Origin: Chinchilla lanigera
Taxonomy: Eukaryota; Chordata; Mammalia; Rodentia; Chinchillidae
Length of the DNA stretch: 64,000 nt
Reading direction: 5' to 3'
Assembly: GCF_000276665.1 (NCBI RefSeq)
Contig: NW_004955416.1
Span: 7,865,735 to 7,929,734 of the forward strand
In this document: positions 56,780 to 64,000 of the stretch, piece after piece
Layout of the letters: the number at the start of each line of letters is the position of its first letter
Position numbering within the stretch: position 1 is the first letter of the stretch
Notes under the pieces: model-generated
Databases searched by the model: none
What the model was told of the DNA's origin: nothing
What the model saw: the letters and a program-made list of their open reading frames with translations, nothing else
Translations under genes and position numbers: made by a program

Positions 56780-57530
56780 CACAATAACTAAAATTCATAA
56801 AGATGGCTAATATCAAAAGGATTGACAATATCAAGTGTAGGCAAGGATCCTGAAAAACAGCATATTTCATGCACTGCTGGGAGTATAAATTCAAGTGTTT
56901 GGCAGTGGCAACTAAGTGAAAGCATAGGCCAGGGATAGAGCTCAGTGGCACAAGCGCCTGCATGGCAAGTGCAAGATCCTAAGTTTGATTCCCCGTATCA
57001 AATAAATAAATAAATCAAAGCATGCATACACCTGATGGTGTAGCAACTGCTCTCCTGGATGGAAGCCCCAAACAAACTAGTGTCTATGCTTATCAAACAA
57101 CATGTACAAGAACATGCACATCAGTTTTATTTATAATAGTCCCAAAACAACCTAAATACCCACCAACAGAACAAATTAATACAGCACGGTTTATTCAATG
57201 GAATAATTCACAGCAATAAAAAAAGAATGCTATATGCAACATGGAATAATACCAAGTAAAGGACCCAGACAAAAAAGGATGTACTAGATAATCTCATTTA
57301 CAAAAGTTCAAAAACAGGCAAGAATAATTTATGGTAACAGAAACACAATCGTGATCACCTTTACTTATAAGACTATTCTGAACTAGGAGCATTAAATGGG
57401 AAGAAGCACGAGGGAAAGCTCTAGGTGCTAGAAGTTGTCTATACCTTGATCTGGGTGGTTGTTACACAAGTGTATACACATGTACAAATGACACACAAAA
57501 ATATATATATGAAATGTGTTAATTTATAAC
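56780..57530 (+). repeat. L1 LINE 3' end, old, with ID insertion
   Basis: aagatggctaatatcaaaag, gcactgctgggagtataaat, acctaaatacccaccaacag and aatggaataattcacagcaa match the end of ORF2 and 3' region of old mammalian L1s. An ID SINE (56926-57014, ggccagggatagagctcagt) interrupts it. Non-coding. Confidence 0.75.
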
Positions 57531-57654
57531 TCAGTACCCTGTACCAACTCCTCTAGGAACTTTTGGCTCTATCAGGCCATCATTTATTATTATTGCTGAC
57601 TCCAACAAAACAGAAGGAGGTAATGAGGTAATTTATGGTCAAACAATTGCTTAC

Positions 57655-57826
57655 CTTTAACAAGGGGCAGCTGCAAAGGTTGGGAAATGAAAGTGGAAAA
57701 TTAACTTCGAGAAGGAAATCCTTATTTCTCAGATATCTCTGCTGGCTCTCGCCTTCTGGCTCTCCCCAGGAGCGCAGCTGATGGAGCCTGTAGGAGGCTT
57801 TCAGAGACAGGAAAAGAGCTAACCAT
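57655..57826 (-). CDS. INO80: INO80 window exon 5
   Basis: Encodes residues 155-212: WLALFLSLKASYRLHQLRSW, then a polar loop and NFPLSFPNLCSCPLLK. Insertion domain. Acceptor tgtttcag, donor gtaagc. It is followed by the longest intron of the window (57654 down to 48535, about 9.1 kb). Confidence 0.97.
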
Positions 57827-58374
57827 CTGAAACAGACCACAGCAGACATGCTTATTCAGTGCTCCATGGAGGTCTGAGGGTTGTTCATAGCAGTGAGGAA
57901 CTCTCCAAAGGATGTCTCTTCTTGCACATCTTTTCTGTAAATCTTAAAAAATTTAGCAATCGTTCTTTCTTACTTTTAGCTAAAGGTGTTTTTACATTTT
58001 TGTTCTATAAATTCTTTGGCATGACTTGGTTCATTAAAATTTTCCGTAAAGCTCCTCTCAATATTTAAGAACATTCATGTTTATCACAAAACCTCACAGC
58101 CTAAAGCATCATATTAAGTAGACCAAAGCTCTTAAAGAGGTTCCTATTACATAAATAGAAAGTCATAACATCAGTGAAAACCACTATGCCAAGGAATGAG
58201 AACAAAGAACTAAATTCCCTGAATACTTAAAAGCAGGCTATGCTGTGGTCACTACCAGCTAAATAAATCGCAAGCCATCATTTCTCCTGTAGAAGCAAGA
58301 AAAACATAAAACACTAGCCACAAATTAGAGAATTCAAAGATCTGGTAGTATAGGTGAACAGCCTAAATATTCAT

Positions 58375-58543
58375 CCAGTACTGGAAACTGAACACAGGGC
58401 CTTTGCACTAAGCTACATCCTAGCTCTTTTTTAGAATTTTGAAACAGGGTTTCTTTAGGTCACCCAGGTGGTGGTTGAACTTGTAATGGTCTTGCCTCAG
58501 CCTCCCAGAGTGTTGGGATTACAGGATGTGCCACCATACCTAA
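58375..58543 (-). repeat. ID-B1 composite SINE
   Basis: ID part ccagtactggaaactgaaca to 58432, B1 part gaaacagggtttctttaggt to ccaccatacct. Confidence 0.8.
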
Positions 58544-58741
58544 ATAATACTCCTCACTTAAGGTATAACATGAAGCACCATGTAATTCAATGATCAAAAG
58601 AAAATTACAATTTCCTAATGTAAAAAACGTTATTCTTAACAAGAAAAAAGAATGGGAGGCTCCAATGATGTAAAATTTAATGTTTGATTTTAGGGTATTC
58701 ATCATTTGTTTCTCTTATCAAGTGATAAGCAAACTCCTCAC

Positions 58742-58835
58742 CTGGCCAAAAGTCCCTGAAGCATAAGGTTTGCCATTTCTGCTGGAGACACATCAATAAA
58801 GCGAAGAAAAGAAAAACAGCTTTCTTCATTAATAC
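58742..58835 (-). CDS. INO80: INO80 window exon 4
   Basis: Encodes residues 124-155, with GINEESCFSFLRF and EMANLMLQGLLA. It is an insertion-domain segment with helical, leucine-rich character. Acceptor attccag, donor gtgagg. The GINEESC stretch is highly characteristic of animal INO80. Confidence 0.97.
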
Positions 58836-59533
58836 CTGGAATATCAAAGAATAACGTTCTACTGAATAGCTGGGATAAAATCAGTATCTACTGAATAATA
58901 TCTACTGAATAATATCTACTGAATAACCCTTGGGATAATATCAACACTAAAGCCTGTCGAATTGCTGAATTTTCACTTAAGCATCCAAAAATATTCTGAA
59001 GAATCTGATCTAGACATGGTGTCACTATAATCACAGGTAATAGAAGCAGGCCTCTGAGATATAGCATATACAGGCCAGACTGGACATGGTTCATCAGTTA
59101 TTTTTGGGGTTTGGGAATCTTTGGCTAATTGGCTTTTCCAGGAAAAAGAAAAGGAAAGGAGAGGAAAAATTCTAATGCTTGGCTTTAATATTCTGCACAA
59201 CACTCAAAGATGAGCAGTGTCTTTTCCTAGACTAAGGAGCAAGGAAGAAAGTCTCATTAATTTTGTCAAGTTTCAAGTCTCAAAACTTCTTAAGAGGCAG
59301 GTGGAAAATAAAGATGGAAGGTCAATACAACTATTTTCTACTGCTTCCTATTATAGCCATGAATCATGGAGTCTACAGATAAAGATGATTACTTAATTAA
59401 ATATTATCAAGATATTATAAACAAAGGCATGATACACAGGCAAACCCACGAGCAGTTCCATATCAGTCACTCAAAAAAAGGGCATCCTGGTAAATCCTTA
59501 ATATATATTCTTTCTCAAAGATCCAACACATAC

Positions 59534-59601
59534 CTTTTCTATGGAAGAGAGACTGCTGGATATAGTCTGGTGCAAACGGAGAAAGAAGAACCCTTAACCA
59601 C
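59534..59601 (-). CDS. INO80: INO80 window exon 3
   Basis: Small 68-nt exon, residues 101-124, containing SPFAPDYIQ and ending SLFHRK. It is part of the INO80 insertion domain. Acceptor ttcacag, donor gtatgt; both borders split codons and join correctly with the neighbours. Confidence 0.96.
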
Positions 59602-60292
59602 CTGTGAATTAAATAAGTAAAATAAATCCAAACTCAAATATAAACATTGGGAAGTTAATTAAACCAGAGGTTCCAAACTAGGAAAAATCTTAGCTATGAA
59701 ACTGTTTCTACTTTGTAGGAAATTTCTTGTCGTATTACTAGGTAAATCATGGCATAAATGTCAAAAAGTACAAAGCACTTAAAAGTTTATGAAGATAATA
59801 CAAGTTCAAATAGTCTCATTTTACTTTGGATAATCATCATTCTAGGACTATAAGTTACCAAATACTATATTAAACAAAAAGCACTATAACCCTGCCTCTT
59901 TTCTCTGAATCTAATTAAGTATTAACCTGGAGCTATCATAAAGAATTCAAAGTTAAACCCATTAAATATATCTATCTCAATTTCAGTTTCATTAGATCAT
60001 GCTGATGATTACTTCTGTAACAGTTTATATTATTTCTCTACAAAAGGAGCTTTCCAAGTCCATGATTCTCAATGTGGGGGGCGGGACACAGAAAAACCCT
60101 TGGGATCCAGTTAAGAAGTCCAGAAGCTAAGACTACCCTAACTCAGAACGGTAAAAATGAACCACACATCAATTTTCTGAATGAAGTTGTCTCTAGCACA
60201 ATAGCTTAACAACAATGACTACCCCTCAACCTTTACTAACTCTATTACTGCTGACTCCAAAAAGGCAAGTTTTATTAGTTTTAAATCCAATC
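59602..60292. other. intron, nothing recognised
   Basis: Unique-looking sequence between window exons 2 and 3. Confidence 0.45.
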
Positions 60293-60528
60293 AGGCCAGG
60301 GGTGCTGGTGCATGACTGTAATCTCAGCACTCAGGAGGATAAGGCAGGAGAACTGCTGTAAGTTCCAGGCCAGCGTGCACTACACAGACAGACCATGTCT
60401 CAAAAAAATCAAAAAAACAAAAAAACAGGGGTGGTGGAGCTGGGGATTTAGCTCAGCAGCACAGCGCCTGCCTGGCAAGTGCAATGTCATGAGTTCAATT
60501 CCTGGTACCGGGAGAAAAAAAAAAAAAA
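60293..60528 (+). repeat. B1 SINE followed by ID SINE
   Basis: B1 60293-60412 (gccaggggtgctggtgcatg); ID 60437-60528 (gctggggatttagctcagca, gcgcctgcctggcaagtgca, gagttcaattcctggtacc) with A tail. Confidence 0.92.
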
Positions 60529-60919
60529 GAACAACAACATCAAAAAACCACACACACAAATCTAATCAGTTCTCCAATAAGTGTGCCATCAAAACCAATT
60601 TCAGTATATGGAGCTATTTTATTACATTTTCTGTTCACATGTGATGCAAGTACATATTTATACACAGGTTCTCACTGCTGAGTTAGAATGCCAACTAGAA
60701 CTAGCTAGAGCTTTTAAGATCATCTACTTGAAGCTTGAATAGTGCTCAAATTCATACCAGAAATATTTGTCCAATCTCATTGGAAATACCTCTTGGCTGG
60801 AAAATCACACATCCTTCATTAAACTTAACTACTAAGCCATAGGACCTCAAATTACAAAACAAAAAGCAAAGCAAAACAAAACCCCATCCCAGAATGAACA
60901 GATATTAGTGTTAGCTCAC

Positions 60920-61053
60920 CTGTCTCGTGAATGGTTGAAAACCCTGATCTGTCCATGACGGTAGATAAACTTTGAAATCTCATATGGCTTTAGGGAAATA
61001 TGAAATGGAGACCATGTTTCTTGTCGTTCAAATAACTCTGGGTGATTACACAC
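60920..61053 (-). CDS. INO80: INO80 window exon 2
   Basis: Encodes residues 57-101, starting VCNHPELFERQ, the conserved KVCNHP motif of Snf2-type ATPases when joined to the lysine ending the previous exon. After it begins the large insertion that separates the two ATPase lobes in INO80; in the known complex structures this insertion is gripped by the RUVBL1/RUVBL2 hexamer. The donor is gtgagc, splitting an Arg codon (AG|G). The intron to exon 1 is only 196 bp. Confidence 0.97.
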
Positions 61054-61249
61054 CTAGGAGGAAGGGAAATGGGACAATACTGTCAGGTGCACTCTATGAA
61101 ATGATGAGGGAATCCCCACACCTGAATGTTTATCTTTGTGAATGTCTGTTTTCACCTTTTTATAACAGTCTTTGTTTATCTGGGATCAAGCCTTCTCCTT
61201 GAAGGAGAATAATAAATGTAACATCAGAAGAAGTGGCCTAATGTCTTAC

Positions 61250-61417
61250 CTTCCTAAACTGCATGACTAGGTTCATGAGGCTGCTGGTGGTGGTCTGTGC
61301 CTGCTGGGTTGAGCCCATAGAGGACTGCAACAGATCCTCAATGGAAATTTTGTTCTTCAGTGCCTGATATAACAGCTTCTGTCGGCTGGTCAGCTGGCAG
61401 TACATTAGAATCTCAAT
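61250..61417 (-). CDS. INO80: INO80 window exon 1
   Basis: Encodes window residues 1-56, beginning IEILMYCQLTSRQK and ending NLVMQFRK. It is the segment just after the RRIKKDVE-type helix of SNF2 ATPases, closing the first RecA-like lobe. The acceptor (tttttag before 61417) and donor (gtaaga) are clear and both boundaries fall between codons. The exon is 56 codons. The preceding exon is not in the window: 61418-64000 holds no further INO80 coding sequence that I can find. Confidence 0.97.
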
Positions 61418-61729
61418 CTAAAAATCAGTAAGAATACTCACACTTGGAAAAATCATTTGTAAGAAAACTCAGTATCAACCTAACATTGAAAACATATACC
61501 CTATGATGAATGAGATCATTATGTATATCTAAATATATCAATAAACTTAATTTTAAAAAAGCACATACAAACAAGATTATAATTTCTTAAAAAAAACACT
61601 ACTTCCTTAAGCTCATTATTTCTATAAACTTGTTATATGTGTGACTAACCAGAAACAATGTTCCTTCCTTGACTTTCTTTTTCACTCACTCTACATTCTC
61701 TCCCTCAGCAATCTCTTCCACTGCCAATA

Positions 61730-61837
61730 GTCGGGTTTTTTTCTCTCTCTCTCTTTTTTTTTTTGGTACCAGAAATCGAACTCAGGACCTTGCCCTTGCC
61801 AGGCAGGCACTTGTGCCGCTGAGCTATACCAAGGCCC
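61730..61837 (-). repeat. ID SINE with target duplication and CT-rich tail
   Basis: tccactgccaata at 61717-61729 and 61838-61850. Body ggtaccagaaatcgaactca, cttgccaggcaggcac, gccgctgagctat; the tail side has grown a CT stretch. Confidence 0.93.
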
Positions 61838-62005
61838 TCCACTGCCAATAACACCAATTCTCACCCTTCATAGTAACTTTCAAAAGTACACTCCCAAATA
61901 TTCCAAAACATTTCCTGCTCCATCTTTTCAACTACTATGAAAGTATCCCTCAGTCTACAATGACATATATATGATATCAGGAAAAAGCAATTATCTTTTC
62001 CAAGG

Positions 62006-62240
62006 CAGGCATGATAGTACATCCCTATTGTGGTGTTTTTTTTTTTTTTTTTGGTACCAGGAATTGAACCCACGACCTCATGCTTGCCAGGCAGGTGCTG
62101 TGCCACTGAGCTAAATCCCCAGGCCCTAGTACATTCCTATAGTCCCCACATCTGGAAGGCTGAGGCAGCATAGGGAGTTTGGGCACAGCCTGAACAGTTT
62201 GACAATTTTAGGGAAAGCCTATCTCAAAGTAGAAAATAAA
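62006..62240 (+). repeat. B1 SINE split by a minus-strand ID
   Basis: B1 halves 62006-62026 and 62127-62240. The ID between has ggtaccaggaattgaaccca, cttgccaggcaggtgc, cactgagctaaatcccc. tagtacatccctat / tagtacattcctat is duplicated at the joint. Confidence 0.9.
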
Positions 62241-62247
62241 AAAAAGA

Positions 62248-62364
62248 GCTGGAGATAGGGAATGTGGTTCAGTGTGAATGCCCTAGGTTCAATCTCCATA
62301 CCACCCCGCATCCTGCCTGCCTGCCTATTTATCTGTCTGTCTATCTATCTGTCTGTCTATCTCC
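62248..62364 (+). repeat. ID remnant and (CTGT/CTAT)n microsatellite
   Basis: gagctggagataggga...gttcaatctccatacca to 62306, then CTGC, CTGT and CTAT units at 62314-62364. Confidence 0.75.
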
Positions 62365-62681
62365 ATCCCCCAATTACTAAATTTACTAAATTGCATTATA
62401 ATTCATTCAGTTGCCCAAAGACAAACTTTAATGAGCTCTGATCTCTCTTTCATACCTGACGTTTTACCATTTCCTAAATCCTTCAGTTCAACCTGGAAAT
62501 TTACTGCTAAGCAGTCCCAGTATCTTTTGGCAGGCCTTCATCAGATGTAGTCTAGACTGCTATTATTTTTGGGTCTGCCTGCCTTCATTCAGTCTGTACT
62601 GATTTTACTATACTTCCCATATAACTCTTATAAAGTAATTTTGCAGCTGAAAAACCTACAATGTGAAAGACAGCTGAAGAA

Positions 62682-62833
62682 TTTTTGTTGCTTTTTGAGA
62701 CAAGGTCTTGCTATATAGTTCAGGTTGGCCTTGGACTCACTGGGTAGCCCAGGCTGGCCTGGAATTCACAGCAATCCTCCTGTCTCAGCCTCCTAAGTGC
62801 TGGGATCACAGGTGGGCACCACCACACCTGGCC
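62682..62833 (-). repeat. B1 SINE
   Basis: tttgagacaaggtcttgcta to caccaccacacctggcc, quasi-dimeric. 62365-62681 before it shows nothing recognisable. Confidence 0.93.
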
Positions 62834-63202
62834 AGCTATCAAGATATTAAGAGAAAGGAATAAAATGAAGGTATAGTTTTCTCTTTGAAGGTTTATATCC
62901 CCACAACAAACTCCCCCAAAGAGTCCTTAATGTGAAAATGACCCAACCTTTTGGCAGGAATAGGGAGAAAACACTGACATTACCAAGAATCTGGAAAGAA
63001 GCTTTTTAGGCAGACAGGACACTTGTCTGTAATACGTAGAATCTAGGGAAGATGGGGGAAACCCCTAAGAATGGAAAGCCAGGGGAAAAAAAAGAAGGAA
63101 GAATACAGGATTCACAGGAATTAAGAGTATATTACAAAATTCTATAAAGGATTCAAAATAAAAATCAGTGACTTTGTTTGAGGAAAAAAAATTTACAACC
63201 CA
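62834..63202. other. intron, nothing recognised
   Basis: Unique-looking sequence upstream of INO80 window exon 1. Confidence 0.45.
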
Positions 63203-63216
63203 AAGCACATTAAACT

Positions 63217-63341
63217 TTTTTTTTTTGGATTTTGGAGACAAGGTCTTGTTATGTGGTCCAGGCTGGACTCACATTTGCAGCCATTCTCTTGCCTCAGCTG
63301 GCCGAGGGCTGGGATTACAGGAATGCACCACCACGATGGGC
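63217..63341 (-). repeat. B1 SINE with perfect 14-bp target duplication
   Basis: aagcacattaaact at 63203-63216 and 63342-63355; the body lacks the internal duplication. Confidence 0.94.
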
Positions 63342-63570
63342 AAGCACATTAAACTACTCTACAACTAAATCTCAATTTGAAAAAATATATACCAGAGAAG
63401 AACATGTCAGATAACACTACAATGATGCAATTAGCGAAGTCTGGTATGTAGAAAACTATACAGGACAAATAACTCAGTTTCAACACAAAAGTGCAAGGAA
63501 AAAAGGAGGATCTAATTAAAATATATGTGAGATACGTATCACCTAAAATGCTCATATCCTGATTTCAATG

Positions 63571-63690
63571 AACTTTTTTTTTGCAGACAGGATCTAACTA
63601 TGTAACCCAGGCTGGCCTCAAACTCCTACAGTCCTCCTGACTCAGCATCAAAAGTGCTGGGTTACAGGCATGTGCCACCATGCCCAGCTA
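63571..63690 (-). repeat. B1 SINE
   Basis: gcagacaggatctaactatg through caggcatgtgccaccatgcc. Confidence 0.9.
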
Positions 63691-63727
63691 AACAAACTAA
63701 TTCTTAAAAAGAAGAAAAGAAAGAAGG

Positions 63728-63897
63728 ATACAGACAGACAGACAGACGGATCCAAGGACAACTACAGATATCTAAGCAATGAATGAACACGTTATACTGT
63801 CACAGAATTCAACTGTCTTTTTTGTAGGGATGGTAATGATATGTGATTATGCACTTTTTAAAAATACCAAATCTTTCAGATTTTATATATATATATA
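63728..63897. repeat. short microsatellites
   Basis: (ACAG)n at about 63728-63750 and (AT)n at about 63882-63897, unique sequence between. Confidence 0.85.
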
Positions 63898-63985
63898 ATC
63901 CCAGCTACGTGGAAGCTGAAGCAAGAGGACTGCAAATTCTAGGCTAGCCTGTGCAACTCAGCAAGCCCTGACTCACAATCAAATA
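63896..63985 (+). repeat. B1 SINE, truncated 5'
   Basis: aatcccagctacgtggaagc...agcaagccctgactcacaat; aggttggaga at the window edge may start an ID part. Confidence 0.7.
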
Positions 63986-64000
63986 TAGAAAGGTTGGAGA

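Noticed and set aside
61418..64000. Search for the next upstream INO80 exon (end of ATPase lobe 1)
   Set aside because: No stretch encodes the expected RRIKKDVE-type sequence; the region is intron with SINEs.

Overview
The window is mammalian nuclear DNA, almost certainly from a rodent. It contains the 3' half of one multi-exon gene on the minus strand, INO80, the ATPase of the INO80 chromatin-remodelling complex. Everything else is intron, 3' untranslated region, downstream intergenic DNA and transposon debris. The rodent call rests on dozens of quasi-dimeric B1 (7SL-derived) SINEs and many tRNA-derived ID SINEs, several with perfect target-site duplications. I see no B2 element, which argues against a muroid (mouse, rat, hamster). 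A castorimorph (beaver, kangaroo rat, pocket gopher) is my best guess, but that is inference.

Layout. Positions 1-4739 lie beyond the 3' end of INO80: SINE clusters, then mostly unique DNA holding an odd inverted-repeat cluster (2005-3761). INO80 then runs right to left. Its probable poly(A) signal is at 4760-4765, the stop codon is at 6138-6140, and 17 coding exons reach 61417; the remaining 5' exons lie beyond 64000. The 17 exons all have GT-AG borders and phases that match from exon to exon. They sum to 2400 nt, that is 799 residues plus a stop, with no internal stop. In protein order they encode the end of the N-terminal ATPase lobe, the long insertion characteristic of INO80 ATPases, the C-terminal helicase lobe (motifs V and VI visible), a basic coiled-coil-like stretch, and a low-complexity Ser/Ala-rich tail. 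Exons are clustered at both ends (6-14 kb and 57-61 kb), with introns of about 6-9 kb between.

The introns carry B1 and ID SINEs in both orientations, old L2, MIR, L1 and MLT1-type LTR fragments, two copies of one hAT-like non-autonomous DNA transposon (one with a perfect 8-bp target duplication), a decayed mariner, microsatellites, and an RPLP1 retrocopy (41363-41882) whose reading frame is still open. A 100-base N gap (34259-34358) interrupts an ID element. Three short T-rich inserts have perfect flanking duplications and no SINE body; they look like tail-only retroposition products.

I found no second protein-coding gene, no convincing structural RNA gene and no CRISPR-like or operon-like system. 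The most unusual items are the inverted-repeat cluster, the tail-only insertions, two unexplained local duplications (about 140 bp around INO80 window exon 7; 58 bp identical at 51.6 and 52.9 kb), and the hAT-like pair.
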